Source: Bordetella holmesii ATCC 51541 (lineage in GTDB: Bacteria; Pseudomonadota; Gammaproteobacteria; Burkholderiales; Burkholderiaceae_B). Taken from it: 64,000 nt of DNA. This document shows positions 31,959 through 41,213 of this stretch, piece after piece (position 1 is the stretch's first letter; the number at the start of each line of letters is the position of its first letter). The DNA lies in NCBI GenBank assembly GCA_000612485.1, contig CP007494.1, positions 3,038,001 through 3,102,000 of the forward strand. Reading direction: 5' to 3'. The translations under genes and the position numbers were made by a program. Under the pieces are notes generated by a model, which was not told the DNA's origin, searched no databases, and was given only the letters and a program-made list of their open reading frames with translations.

Positions 31959-31999
31959 ATCGATATATCCGTTAGGTACACTGACTGTCATCGATATAT
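31959..31999. promoter_or_regulatory. Repeated ATCGATATAT in the LysR/MFS divergent region
   Basis: ATCGATATAT occurs at 31959-31968 and 31990-31999, 31 bases apart, just before the LysR start at 32031 and upstream of the original MdtD-like start at 31874. This is where a LysR regulator would bind to control both genes. Function inferred. Confidence 0.4.
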
Positions 32000-32030
32000 T
32001 CGATGAGCAGTACTTGCTCAGGCCCTCTCC

Positions 32031-32890
32031 ATGCTCAATCCCGTCTGGTTGCGCTCCTTCGCCACCGTCGTCACATCGCACAGTTGCTCGGCTGCCGGCC
32101 GTGAGCTGGGACTGACGCAATCCACCATCAGCGAACACATCCGGCGTCTGGAAAGCAACGTCGGCCGCCGGCTGTTGACGCGCGACACGCACACCGTGGC
32201 GCTGACTCCCGACGGCGAGGCCATGCTGGTGCACGCCCGCGTGATTCTCGAAGCGATGGCGCATGCAGAGTCGCAGTTTCGTTCCCCGCGTCTGCGGGGC
32301 CGGGTCCGCCTGGGTTGCTCCGATGACATTGCGTTGGGCCCATTGCCCGGGATTCTCGCGGCCTTTCGCACCGCTCATCCGGACGTGGAACTTCAGCTCA
32401 CGATCGCCATGACCGGCAAACTCTATGAGTTGCTCGACGCCGGTGCCATCGACTTGCTGGTAGGTAAACGGCGGCCAGGCGACACACGAGGCACTCGGCT
32501 CTTTAGCAGTCAAATGTTGTGGATCGCGCGCAGCGGTACCGAAGTGGATCTGGATCAACCGTTGCCGCTGGTGCTGGCTGCCGAGCCCAGTGTGTCGCGC
32601 TCGGTTGTGCTCGACACCCTGGCCATGGCGGGCGCGAGCTGGCGCATCGTGTGCACCAGCAGCTCGTTGGCGGGCAGCAGCGCGGCGGCGCGGGTGGCCT
32701 GGGATTGACGGTCAGGCCGCAATTCATGAGCGGGCGGGGTCTGGCCCAGCCTGTCAATGCGGCCAAGCTGCCTGCCTTGCCGGATGCGGAGTTCGTCACC
32801 CTGGGCGCGGCGCATCTGAGCCGTCCGGCCGAGACCTTGCTGCAGATTCTGCGCGACAGCGAGTTGCGTGGGACGTGGACGACTGTTTAA
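32031..32890 (+). pseudogene. LysR-family regulator with late frameshift
   Basis: N-terminal helix-turn-helix (FATVVTSHSCSAAGRELGLT, STISEHIRRLESNVGRRLL) and most of the effector domain are in one frame, which then stops early at AARVAWD (32708). Adding one G near 32697 (GTGGCC to GTGGGCC) continues ARVGLGLTVRPQFMSGRGL to AETLLQILRDSELRGTW and a stop at 32890, the normal LysR length. It faces the disrupted exporter gene and probably regulated it, so both halves of this pair look broken. Confidence 0.82.
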
Positions 32891-34110
32891 GTCGCCACCG
32901 GGGCCCACGGCGGGCGAGGTCTGGCCAGGTAGGCCACCATAACCTGCACAATACCCGCGGCGATGCCCATCCCCGCGCCCACCTGCCAGGCCAGGGTGTA
33001 GCTGTGAAGCAGGTCATACGCCAGCCCGCCGCCAATGGCGCCGGTAAAACTGCCCAACTGATGGCCGCAGAATGCCACCCCGGCAAGCATGGCCTGCCAA
33101 CGCAGGCCAAACGTCTGCGCGATCCAGCCGCTGACCAAGGGCACCACGCCCAGCCAAAGAAAGCCGATCACCGCTGCGAAAACCAGTGTGCTTTCCGGGG
33201 TAGGCAGCGTGTGGAAATACCAAATGAAGCTCAGGGATCGCAGGATATAGATCAAGCCCAGCAGGATTTGCTTGTTCCAACGCCCACCGGCCCAACCGAA
33301 GAAAAGGCTACCCATGGCGTTGAACCCGCCGATCGTGGCCAGCGCCTTGGCCGAAAGCATCGGGTCGAGTCCGCAAAGAGCGAGGTAGGCCGGCAGGTGA
33401 GTGGTCAAAAACACCAATTGCATACCGCAAACAAAGTAGGCGGTAGCCATCACGACGAAAGGCAGATTCTTCATTGCCATGGACAGCGCCTGGCGGGCAT
33501 TCTGCTCACCGTCGACAGGAGCAGGCAACCGAGGAAGACTATCTACCTTGCCGGCATACCAAGCAGCAGGCAGCATGAAAACGGCCAGCACGACGAACGA
33601 CACGCCGCCCATGCGCCAGTCCCAGGTCTGGGCGACGGACTGGCCCAGGGGCGCGGCCACCAACGCACCCAGCGAACCCGCGGCAGAAACAATCCCCAGC
33701 ACGAGGCTGCGCATGGCAGGCGGTACAGGGCGGACGGAAGCGGCCATGGCGACCGCACTGCCGGTCGCGGCCAGTGCCGCGCCGACCGCAAACCCCGCGC
33801 CGAGCAAAACGCCCAGCATGCCGTGCGCGGTGGTAAGCAGCACCATGCCCAGGATGTAGAGCAACGCGCCAGCTACCATCAGGGGTCGGAACCCCCAGCG
33901 CACGACCATTGCGCCGGCAAAAGGCTGAAGAACGCCCCACACCAGGTTCTGTACGGAAATGGCAATGGTGAAATCGCTGACGGATATACCCAGGTCCTGC
34001 GTCAGCGGTGGCAGAAAAATACCTAGGCTTTGCCTCAACCCCATCGCCAGACTGAGCATGATCGACGCACCGATCAGGATGGGCAATGCGGGACGCAGAG
34101 AGGCGGACAT
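32887..34110 (-). CDS. MFS transporter, monocarboxylate/organic-acid type
   Basis: 407 residues from ATG 34110 (MSASLRPALPILIGASIML); the frame is open further upstream but without motif support. Twelve hydrophobic helices in two halves, with MGLRQSLGIFLPPLTQDLG in helix 1 and its loop and VGAALAATGSAVAMA, as in the CynX/OFA-like and related MFS families. NAMGSLFFGWAGGRWNK begins the second half. Substrate unknown. Its stop overlaps the end of the LysR gene by four bases on the other strand. Intact. Confidence 0.82.
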   Translation of the reverse strand: MSASLRPALPILIGASIMLSLAMGLRQSLGIFLPPLTQDLGISVSDFTIAISVQNLVWGVLQPFAGAMVVRWGFRPLMVAGALLYILGMVLLTTAHGMLGVLLGAGFAVGAALAATGSAVAMAASVRPVPPAMRSLVLGIVSAAGSLGALVAAPLGQSVAQTWDWRMGGVSFVVLAVFMLPAAWYAGKVDSLPRLPAPVDGEQNARQALSMAMKNLPFVVMATAYFVCGMQLVFLTTHLPAYLALCGLDPMLSAKALATIGGFNAMGSLFFGWAGGRWNKQILLGLIYILRSLSFIWYFHTLPTPESTLVFAAVIGFLWLGVVPLVSGWIAQTFGLRWQAMLAGVAFCGHQLGSFTGAIGGGLAYDLLHSYTLAWQVGAGMGIAAGIVQVMVAYLARPRPPWAPVAT

Positions 34111-34408
34111 TGTTGCGATCAGCTTATGGAGGGTGCGCAACCGGTCAGCAGCGCCTCTGGCAGTGTATCGCTTCGCGCCCATTGCGAGAATAAAGATATT
34201 CCCGGTGCTTATATGGTGTTCGCCGCGTGCAGGGATGGACAAATCGTAAGCAGCGCTTACGGCGAGGTAGCTGGCTCGCAGGGCGACCGTTCAGCCAGCG
34301 GTAATATCCAGCACTTGGTTTCCGACGTTTACATGCCGGGGCGCTTCGCTTCCTACTATGGAAAGACAAGTCGATAACGATGGCGCGGGCATATCCAAGG
34401 AGGCAAGC

Positions 34409-34905
34409 ATGCAAAAGCACGCAGAACCGCAGCGAAACCCCGGAATCGGTGAGCAGGAGCGGCACCAGGGCAAGGCCAGAAGCGGCCGCGTCGGAGCCGA
34501 CGAACCCGGCTATGGACGCCCGGCCGGGCAGCGCCCGGCCAGGCGGGTGAGCGCAAACCGAATCCCAAGGGCCCTCAATATGAAGAGGGCGGCCAGTATC
34601 CCGGACCGCGCCGTTCAGCCGAGGCTGACGCGGCGGGCTCCACCGAACACCGTCCCATCATCAACGGCGATGCGCGCGTGGGCGAAATCGTGCGTGAGCA
34701 ACTGCGCCACAGCGGGTATGACGTCAGTGCGGTGACGGTTGACGTACACCAGGGGTGTGTGCGGCTGGACGGCATGGTGCCAGATGGCCGCACCCGTCAT
34801 GGCGTACAGAGCTGCGCCGATAGCTGCGTCGGCGTGCGCGGCGTGGAAAACCATACGCGCGTAGGTCAGCTTGACGGCGCCGCCGCATCCGCGGCGCGGC
34901 ACTGA
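34409..34905 (+). pseudogene. BON-domain protein, frameshifted
   Basis: The ATG at 34409 has a strong AGGAGG eight bases upstream. The first 45 or so residues are a disordered polar stretch (NPGIGEQERHQGKARSG); then the sensible reading moves one frame (GERKPNPKGPQYEEGGQYPG) and leads into a BON domain (VGEIVREQLRHSGYDVSAVT, VRLDGMVPDGRTRHG, GVRGVENHTRV), stop at 34905. One missing G or C between about 34515 and 34540 explains it. BON domains bind membranes or stabilise the envelope under stress. A palindrome CGTAAGC-AGC-GCTTACG lies at 34245-34261 upstream. Confidence 0.7.
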
Positions 34906-34943
34906 CCGCCGCGCGGCTCGCATCCGAGCCGGCCGCAGTGCAC

Positions 34944-35726
34944 TCAGGCCAGTTCCGGGCGCCCGAAACGGCGATTTTGTAAAACAGGCAGGGCTTGTCG
35001 GGCCTGCGCCAAGCGGGTCGGATCGATGTCGGCAAATACCAGCGCATCGGTCTCGGCCGCACGTGCAATGATGACCCCCAGCGGATCGACCGTCATGCTG
35101 GCTCCAATGTTGCGCGGCCCGCATTCCCCGACGGCGACCACGTAGCAGGTATTCTCCAGCGCGCGGGCTTGCGAGAGCACCTCCCAATGCATTTCTTTGA
35201 GTGGTCCCTTGACCCAGGCCGATGGGGCGACGAGGACATCGGCCCCATCGAGAACCAGGCGGCGTGGCAGCTCCGGAAAGCGCAAGTCATAACAGGTGAT
35301 CATGCCGATCTTCAGGCCGGCGACGTCGACCAGGGCAGGGATGTCGGCGCCCGGCAAGACGTTGATGGATTCCTGCATATTGAAGGCGTCATACAGGTGC
35401 AGCTTGCGGTACTGGGCAATGACCCGGCCGTCGCGCAACGCCACCTGGGTGTTCCAGACTTTGCCGTCCGGGGCGGGGACGTGCACGCAGAAAAATACCG
35501 TCAATCCCTGGGTATAGGGCAGCAGGGCGGTGAGAAAAGGGCCGTCCAGGGGCTGGGCCGAGCGTTTGACGATGTCCGGATCGGTGATGTCGCGAGCCAG
35601 TACGCCTTCAGGCAATACCAGCGCCTGCGCGCCGCCTGCGCGGGCGCGCTCCATAAGGTCGCGGCAAATGGCGGTGTTTTCCTCCCACACGGGTCGGACA
35701 GCAAATTGCCCCATGGCAATTCTCAT
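34944..35726 (-). CDS. Nitrilase-superfamily amidohydrolase
   Basis: 260 residues. ATG 35726 has AGGAGA nine bases upstream. The Glu-Lys-Cys triad is present: VLPEGV (Glu40), QYRKLHLYDA (Lys108) and MITCYDLRFPELPRR (Cys145). The sequence fits the Nit1/omega-amidase branch, which repairs deaminated glutathione or hydrolyses short omega-amides; which one cannot be fixed. It follows slyX by 25 bases and probably shares its transcript. Intact. Confidence 0.88.
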   Translation of the reverse strand: MRIAMGQFAVRPVWEENTAICRDLMERARAGGAQALVLPEGVLARDITDPDIVKRSAQPLDGPFLTALLPYTQGLTVFFCVHVPAPDGKVWNTQVALRDGRVIAQYRKLHLYDAFNMQESINVLPGADIPALVDVAGLKIGMITCYDLRFPELPRRLVLDGADVLVAPSAWVKGPLKEMHWEVLSQARALENTCYVVAVGECGPRNIGASMTVDPLGVIIARAAETDALVFADIDPTRLAQARQALPVLQNRRFGRPELA

Positions 35727-35751
35727 GGTGATCTCCTGACAGAATGCAGAT

Positions 35752-35970
35752 TCAATAGTGCGGGGGACGTTCGTCCAGCAGGCTGCGCCACGGGCCGTTG
35801 GCGCCGTCGGTCTGCTGATTGCGCAATTGCCCGATCTGGGCGGCCATCGCTTCGATTTGCTTTTGCTGCTCAAAGACCAGCAGGTTGAGCTGTTCGAGCA
35901 GATCTTCGGCAAAGCCCAGCTTGATCTCCAGCTCCGTGACGCGCGCCGCAAGTTCGTGTTCGTGTTCCAT
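35752..35970 (-). CDS. slyX: SlyX family protein
   Basis: 72 residues from ATG 35970 (MEHEHELAARVTELEIKLGF). A single coiled coil (AEDLLEQLNLLVFEQQKQIE) and the ending ERPPHY are the SlyX signature. Function is not established in the family. Upstream of and cotranscribed with the nitrilase gene. Confidence 0.9.
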   Translation of the reverse strand: MEHEHELAARVTELEIKLGFAEDLLEQLNLLVFEQQKQIEAMAAQIGQLRNQQTDGANGPWRSLLDERPPHY

Positions 35971-36044
35971 GGCCTTATTAAACCGCAGAGTGGGCCGGCT
36001 GTGACACAATGGGTTCTTCATTCAGCGCTTCGGGGCCGACGATC

Positions 36045-36314
36045 ATGGACATCAACCTCAACGATTTCGAACAGATCCGCCATGAGCTGGCGCGTCCCTT
36101 GCTGCTGGTCAAAGGCGGCAATGGTGTGCTGGCCTGCGGCTATCTCAACATCGCGACGTTTGACAAAACCGGCGAGGCGGCAGCCATTGTCACCGGGGTC
36201 TCGGATCACACGCAGATGCTTGGCGCACCGCTGATCGCGGTGAGCCAGGCAGCTCGTGCCCTGGGTCTGCAAGAGGGTATGACCGGCGCGCAGGCGCTGG
36301 CGCGCTTCAAGTAG
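36045..36314 (+). CDS. DUF1805 (YunC-like) protein
   Basis: 89 residues from ATG 36045 (MDINLNDFEQIRHELARPLL). The core LLVKGGNGVLACGYLNIATF and DKTGEAAAIVTGVSDHTQML matches small YunC-type proteins of unknown function that form compact trimers. Divergent from slyX with about 75 bases between starts. Confidence 0.72.
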   Translation: MDINLNDFEQIRHELARPLLLVKGGNGVLACGYLNIATFDKTGEAAAIVTGVSDHTQMLGAPLIAVSQAARALGLQEGMTGAQALARFK

Positions 36315-36533
36315 GTCGACCGGCTCGCCGCGGTTTGACAGCCTGCGGTTGAGGCAAGACAGCCGCGCCCATGCTGCAAATACTCGTTGTTGCCGCGCTA
36401 TGGCCCAACGGCCTGTTTCTGCGGGGCGTGCGTGCGTCAGACGCTAGTACGCGCACGCAAAGCCTGCCCCGGACGACGGCGCAGGCGTTTTTATTTGAAC
36501 GCAGCGGCGCCGCGTGTGCCGCGAAGGTAGGTC

Positions 36534-36998
36534 ATGTTTCAGATCGAAGGCGCCCGTTTTCCCCAGGACCGCGATGCCCTGATTGCCATCATCCGCGAAT
36601 ACATCAGCAGCACGCGTGTCAGTCTGGAGTATCAGCACTACGACGAAGAACGTGACGGCCTGTCGGGCAAGTACGCCCGGCCGCGCGGCTTGATGTTGCT
36701 GGCAAGGAAAGCGGGAGCGGTGGTCGGCTGTGGCGGCTTTCGCGAGATCGACGCGACGACTTGCGAAATGAAGCGCGTCTACGTCAGGCCCGAAGCGCGC
36801 GGGCAGCAGTTGGATCGGCAATTAATGGAACGTATTTTGGACGAGGCACGTGCGGCAGGCTACCGGCGCATCTGTCTGGACGTGTTGCCGGAGTTTCTGG
36901 CGGCACAGTATCTCTATGAGTCGCTAGGCTTTCACGAGACGCCGCCCGTGACGCAGAACCTGGTGCCCGGGTCACGCTCTCTGGGCCGCGATCTCTAG
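36534..36998 (+). CDS. GNAT-family N-acetyltransferase
   Basis: 154 residues; ATG 36534 follows AAGGTAGG. GNAT elements: VVGCGGFREIDATTCEMKRVYVRPEARG..LDRQLMERIL. The acetyl-CoA loop reads RGQQLDRQL, where family members usually have a glycine in place of the D, so cofactor binding may be altered. LPEFLAAQYLYESLGF is motif B. Substrate unknown. The 219-base gap before it holds nothing I can name. Confidence 0.8.
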   Translation: MFQIEGARFPQDRDALIAIIREYISSTRVSLEYQHYDEERDGLSGKYARPRGLMLLARKAGAVVGCGGFREIDATTCEMKRVYVRPEARGQQLDRQLMERILDEARAAGYRRICLDVLPEFLAAQYLYESLGFHETPPVTQNLVPGSRSLGRDL

Positions 36999-37071
36999 GC
37001 TGCGTGACAGCATGTCAGCGGCCGATGGCATCGGCTCCGCGGTGGTTTGGAGCCGATGCGAACCACCACGA

Positions 37072-37353
37072 TCAGTCGCGGCGGCTGGTGACTTCCACCA
37101 GGTGATAGCCGAATTGCGTCTTGACCGGGCCCTGGACCTGGTTGACCGGGGCGCTGAAGACTACCTCGTCGAATTCGCGCACCATTTCACCGGGCCCGAA
37201 CGTGCCCAGTTCGCCGCCTTGGCGAGCCGACGGGCAGCTCGAGTTTTCGCGGGCCACGTCCGCGAAGTCTGCGCCGTTTTCGATGGCGGTTTTCAGTTCC
37301 TGAGCTTTGGCTTCGGTCGAGACGAGGATATGACGGGCAGAGGCTTGTGCCAT
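37072..37353 (-). CDS. ppiC: Parvulin-type peptidyl-prolyl isomerase
   Basis: 93 residues from ATG 37353, with GGAG upstream. Single rotamase domain: ASARHILVSTEAKAQELK, SSCPSARQGGELGTFGPGEM, FDEVVFSAP and TQFGYHLVEVTSR. No signal peptide, so cytoplasmic like E. coli PpiC, which has the same length. Intact, single gene. Confidence 0.92.
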   Translation of the reverse strand: MAQASARHILVSTEAKAQELKTAIENGADFADVARENSSCPSARQGGELGTFGPGEMVREFDEVVFSAPVNQVQGPVKTQFGYHLVEVTSRRD

Positions 37354-37469
37354 GGTGAGGCTCCAGTAAGGGCGGGCCACACGCGGGCCGGCGCCGGATG
37401 AATGTTGCAGGCAGTGCCCGCCTGATCCGCTAGTGTAGCGCGTGGACTGTCGCGGCTCGCGTCAGAGCG

Positions 37470-38576
37470 TCAGTCGTCATCGAGCATGTGGGCCGCCTTG
37501 GAGGAGGCGGCGGCTCCGGCACGGTGGTAGTGCATCACCGTGGCCACGCTTGCATGCCCGCTCATCGCCATGACCTCTGCCAGTGGCAGGCCCTGTCGGC
37601 CGGCTTCGGTAATGAACCCGGCGCGCAGGCTGTGCGCGGCGAAATCGCCATCCAGCCCGGCCAGGCGCACGCGGGCCTGGACCATCCGGCGTATGGCCTC
37701 GGCGCTCAGGGCCTCCCCGACGATGCCTCCACGCCGAACGCGCCGAAACAGCGCGCCTTCGGTGATATTGGCTTTCTCCAGCCATGCGCTCAGTGCCGCG
37801 GCGGCCCGGCCGGCAACTGGCTTATAGATATCGGGGCGTGCTCGGCCTTCCTGATTGGTTTTCGAGTGCGCCAGCGTATAGAGATAGCCCTCAGGTGTGC
37901 GGCGCGTGTTCTCCATCGTGGCGGCCACGACTTCCGAGCGGCGCCGTCCGCCGCTGGCCCAGGCGAATAACAGCATTGCGCGGTCTCGCAGGCCGATAAG
38001 GCTGTCATCGCACGTCGCGAGCAATTTCTCGAGCGGCTCACGCGTGAGGGCATCCTTGCCTTGGGGCAGGTCGCCACGGCGTGCATAGGCTGCACGGCTA
38101 CGCTTCATCAACGCACGTACGGCCCGGTCGCGGCAAGGGTTGGGCAGCCCTTGAGTTTCGTGCGCTTCAGACAGCACCGCCAGACGGTGGCGAACCGTCG
38201 AGAGCTTCAGCGGGCCTGGCGCACGCTTGACGCCACTGGCCACCAACTGTTGGTCAATGGCCTCGGGCAGGTCATGCACCAGCGTGGTCTGCTCGCTGTG
38301 TTGCAGGTGATCCGCGATGAATTGCAGCACGGTAGCGACCGGCAAAGGCAGGACAAAAGGGCCCTGCATGCGCAAGGTATGCCACCCGGACCAATAGCGG
38401 ATCGCCGCGATATACGCGGCGCGCGTATTGGGCGAGCTGCCTTCGCGCAGCAAGGCACGCAGCGAGGCTGCACTGCTTCCGAGCCCTTCGAGGTGCTGGC
38501 TTAACGAAAGAGCCCCCGACTGCGCCGCAGATTCTGGCTCAACGGACGGCCCTCGTTTATCAATGTTGTAAATCAT
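37470..38576 (-). CDS. Orphan tyrosine recombinase
   Basis: 368 residues. The N-terminal SAM-like domain (SSPNTRAAYIAAIRYWSGWH) and the catalytic domain are complete: Arg in GGRRRSEVV (about 212), Lys in HSKTNQEGR (239), His-x-x-Arg in HSLRAGF (315-318), His in MSGHASVATV (341) and Tyr in VMHYHRAG (350). It is not next to a tRNA and no phage genes surround it. It is divergent from a KfrA-like gene with a palindrome between them, suggesting a two-gene unit rather than a prophage remnant. No ribosome site is visible at the ATG; the AT-rich -10-like TATTAT lies so near that a leaderless mRNA is possible. Confidence 0.85.
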   Translation of the reverse strand: MIYNIDKRGPSVEPESAAQSGALSLSQHLEGLGSSAASLRALLREGSSPNTRAAYIAAIRYWSGWHTLRMQGPFVLPLPVATVLQFIADHLQHSEQTTLVHDLPEAIDQQLVASGVKRAPGPLKLSTVRHRLAVLSEAHETQGLPNPCRDRAVRALMKRSRAAYARRGDLPQGKDALTREPLEKLLATCDDSLIGLRDRAMLLFAWASGGRRRSEVVAATMENTRRTPEGYLYTLAHSKTNQEGRARPDIYKPVAGRAAAALSAWLEKANITEGALFRRVRRGGIVGEALSAEAIRRMVQARVRLAGLDGDFAAHSLRAGFITEAGRQGLPLAEVMAMSGHASVATVMHYHRAGAAASSKAAHMLDDD

Positions 38577-38612
38577 ATGTAGTACATAATATATAATACG
38601 ATCATTGTATAG

Positions 38613-38645
38613 TTAGCGCGGATAAACATCTATTATCCGCGCTAA
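38613..38645. promoter_or_regulatory. 33-bp palindrome between recombinase and KfrA-like genes
   Basis: TTAGCGCGGATAA, seven bases, then its exact inverted copy (13-bp arms). It lies in the only AT-rich stretch of the region, 52 bases before the kfrA-like ATG and 37 from the recombinase ATG. KfrA of IncP plasmids represses itself at an inverted repeat in its promoter, so this is a likely operator for both divergent genes; a recombination site is the alternative. Confidence 0.65.
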
Positions 38646-38696
38646 ATACGATTCGTCGCGCAAATTCGTGCAGTCATCAGGGCCAGGGGCAAAAAC

Positions 38697-39695
38697 ATGG
38701 GGATCGGTATTCAGCAGCAGGACGTTTGGGCCGCCGCAGACGCGTTGCTGCGCGCGGGCGAGCAGCCCACGATAGAAAGGGTGCGCTTGCATCTGGGCAG
38801 GGGCTCGCCCAATACGGTCGGCCCCCACCTGAAAACCTGGCTGCGCGATCTGGGCGGGCGGCTCGACAAAGGCGAGCCGCCCGACGCCATCGTCGCTGCC
38901 GCCCAGCAGCTGTGGCAGATGGCTCTCTCGCAGGCGCATGCCGATGCCAACGCGCAGGCAGCCGAGCAGCACGCTGCGCTGCGCGCCGAACAGGCCGCCA
39001 TCGAGACGCAGCGCGAAGCCCTCGAGGCGGATGCTCAGCGGCTGCTTCAACGTGAGGCCGATCTGGAGGCTGCGCTGGTCGCCGCGCAGGCCTTGGGCCA
39101 GGCAGCCCAGGCCAGGGCGCAGGCCCTGCAGCAACGCCTCGACAGCGCAGAGGCCGAGTTACAGGCCCTGCGGCAGGCCCTCGAGGGTGCACACCAACAG
39201 CTTCAGCAGGCCGAACGGCAAGGACGGGACAGTCTGGCTGCGGCCCACAAATTGCATCAGGAAACCCTGGAGCAGGCCGAGGCGCGCCACGCCAGCCACG
39301 AGCGGCGGTGGCTGCTCGACATAGACGCACAACGCCAGGCAGTGCGCCGCCTACAGGAAGAGCGTGAGGCAAGTGCCCGAACATTAGCTGCCCGCGAGCA
39401 GTCCCATACGCAGGCGCTGCAGGCGATGGAACAGCAAGCGCGGGCCGAGGGCGAGCGGCTGGCCGCAGCGCTTGCTGCGGCCAGTGAGGCGCTTGCCGGC
39501 CAGGCGCATTGGCAGGCGGTTGCCGAGGCCGGTGAGCGTGCACTGGCGTTGCGCGAAGCGGCGCTGTCTCAGCGGCAGTCAGACCTCGAAGCGCACGCGG
39601 CCCAGTTGCTTGCACAACTGGCGATCAAGGACGAACAGATCGCCGGGTTGTTGGCGGCGGCGCGCAGCAAGGCCAGGGGGCCGCGCAAGACGTGA
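38697..39695 (+). CDS. KfrA-like DNA-binding coiled-coil protein
   Basis: 332 residues; ATG 38697 with AGGGG upstream. Residues about 5-60 are a KfrA_N-type DNA-binding domain (DVWAAADALLRAGEQPTIER, VRLHLGRGSPNTVGPHLKTW). Residues 90-320 form an almost unbroken alanine-, glutamine- and glutamate-rich coiled coil (LQREADLEAALVAAQALG, LQEEREASARTLAARE). On plasmids KfrA acts in partition-linked gene control and forms filaments. Here it is chromosomal and paired with a tyrosine recombinase. The tail ARSKARGPRKT is basic. Confidence 0.82.
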   Translation: MGIGIQQQDVWAAADALLRAGEQPTIERVRLHLGRGSPNTVGPHLKTWLRDLGGRLDKGEPPDAIVAAAQQLWQMALSQAHADANAQAAEQHAALRAEQAAIETQREALEADAQRLLQREADLEAALVAAQALGQAAQARAQALQQRLDSAEAELQALRQALEGAHQQLQQAERQGRDSLAAAHKLHQETLEQAEARHASHERRWLLDIDAQRQAVRRLQEEREASARTLAAREQSHTQALQAMEQQARAEGERLAAALAAASEALAGQAHWQAVAEAGERALALREAALSQRQSDLEAHAAQLLAQLAIKDEQIAGLLAAARSKARGPRKT

Positions 39696-39797
39696 CCATC
39701 CGCAGCCGGGCGAGGTGGGGTCAAGCCTCTGCAGGAGGGCGGGCGGGGTATATAGTGTGCGCCGTCCTGTCCACGCCAGTTTTTGTCGGAATGCAGC

Positions 39798-40228
39798 ATG
39801 ACATTGAACGCCTTCGCCAGCGCCTGCCTCGCGGTGGGCCTCGTCATTGCGCCCCTAGCAGCCTGGCCGCAGGCGCCAGCAGCGCAAGAGGGGTGGCGAG
39901 CAGACCGGTGCGCCAGCAGATGCGCCTGAATTTCAGCAGTGAGATCCCGCCCGTCGTGCGTACGCTGGGTTGGAACCAGCCCGTCTATCCGCTCAAGGCC
40001 CGACGGATGATGCAAGAGGGCAGGGTTGTCCTGCGTATCGCGATGCAGCCCTCAGGCGAGCATGAGATCGAAATCGAGGAATCCTCCGGCTGGCCTGTGT
40101 TGGATCAGTCGGCACTGGAGGCGATGCGTGGCCTGGCCTTCGACGACGGCCAGCCCTTGTTGCGGCCCACGCGTTTTTTGTTGCCCGTGCGCTTCCGTAT
40201 CGCGCCGCCGGCCGCATCGCAGGATTGA
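39798..40228 (+). pseudogene. TonB C-terminal-domain protein, frameshifted
   Basis: ATG 39798 gives a signal peptide (MTLNAFASACLAVGLVIAPL, AAWPQAPAAQEG). At GAGGGGTGG near 39891-39896 one missing G moves the frame; restoring it continues GVASRPVRQQMRLN into a TonB-C-like fold (PVYPLKARRMMQEGRVVLRI, SSGWPVLDQSALEAMRGL, FLLPVRFRI) to the stop at 40228. It lacks the membrane anchor and proline spacer of true TonB, so it may be a periplasmic relative. Confidence 0.7.
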
Positions 40229-40292
40229 ACAGACTGGCAGACATCGGCCTGCTATGCTTTCGAGGTCATTCCACACCCAACAGGAAGCCCGC

Positions 40293-41204
40293 ATGCACGC
40301 TGTATTCATCGATGCCAATCCGACCCTGGCCGCTGTGGCGCAACGCCTTCATCGCCAGGGTGATCCGGACCTGACGATCAACGGTCAGCCGGATATCCGT
40401 CCCGAGCAGATTCCTGCCGTGCTCGATGGCGCGGGGATTGCGATCATCGATCACACGCACCTGCCCACCGACGTGGCGCGCAACTGCAAAGGGCTCAAGC
40501 ATGTGGTGTTTCTTGGCACGGGTGCACGTTCCTACATGAATCCCGAAGAGCTGGCCGGTCTGGGTATCGAGGTTCATATCATCAAGGGATACGGCGATAC
40601 GGCGGTGGCCGAATGCGCCTTTGCCTTGATGTGGGCTGCGGCCCGCGATTTCGGCAAGATGGACCGCGGCATGCGCGCGGGTCAATGGTTGCGTACCGAT
40701 GCCGTGCAATTGACGGGCAAGACCTTGGGGCTGCTGGGATTTGGCGGCATTGCGGCCGAGATGGCACGGCTGGCCCAAGGGGCCGGCATGAAGGTGTTGG
40801 CCTGGAACCGTAGCGCCAAGACCCATCCGGGGGTGAAATTCATGCAGCCTGATGAGTTGCTGGCGCAAAGCGATGTCCTGTCCGTGCATCTGCTGCTCAA
40901 TGATGCAACCCGTGGCTGGCTGTCGGCCGAGCGCATCGCCCGCATGCGCGATGGTGCCATTCTTATCAACACCGCGCGCGGCGCGCTGGTCGACGAGGCT
41001 GCGATGATCGCCGCCCTGAAAAACGGCAAGCTGCGCCATGCCGGGCTCGACGTTTTCGATATCGAGCCCATGCCGGCTGACCATCCGCTCTACAGTCTCG
41101 ATAACGTCACTCTTTCAGCGCATTCGGCGTTTCGCACTCCCGAGGCCAGCGACAACCTGATCGAAGCGGCGTTGCAGCATTGCCGCCGGGTTGCCGCAGG
41201 CTGA
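40293..41204 (+). CDS. D-isomer-specific 2-hydroxyacid dehydrogenase
   Basis: 303 residues; ATG 40293 with AGGAAG upstream. The NAD fold is GKTLGLLGFGGIAAEMARLA, and the catalytic Arg, Glu and His are in INTARGALVDE, LDVFDIEPMP and LSAHSAFRTPE. It reduces a 2-oxo acid or oxidises a D-2-hydroxy acid; substrate is not fixed by sequence (glyoxylate/hydroxypyruvate or phosphoglycerate-like). A hairpin at 41214-41249 may end its mRNA. Confidence 0.88.
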   Translation: MHAVFIDANPTLAAVAQRLHRQGDPDLTINGQPDIRPEQIPAVLDGAGIAIIDHTHLPTDVARNCKGLKHVVFLGTGARSYMNPEELAGLGIEVHIIKGYGDTAVAECAFALMWAAARDFGKMDRGMRAGQWLRTDAVQLTGKTLGLLGFGGIAAEMARLAQGAGMKVLAWNRSAKTHPGVKFMQPDELLAQSDVLSVHLLLNDATRGWLSAERIARMRDGAILINTARGALVDEAAMIAALKNGKLRHAGLDVFDIEPMPADHPLYSLDNVTLSAHSAFRTPEASDNLIEAALQHCRRVAAG

Positions 41205-41213
41205 TGTTCACAG

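Noticed and set aside
36371..36655. ORF between the DUF1805 and GNAT genes
   Set aside because: Overlaps the GNAT start in another frame, no ribosome site or motif.
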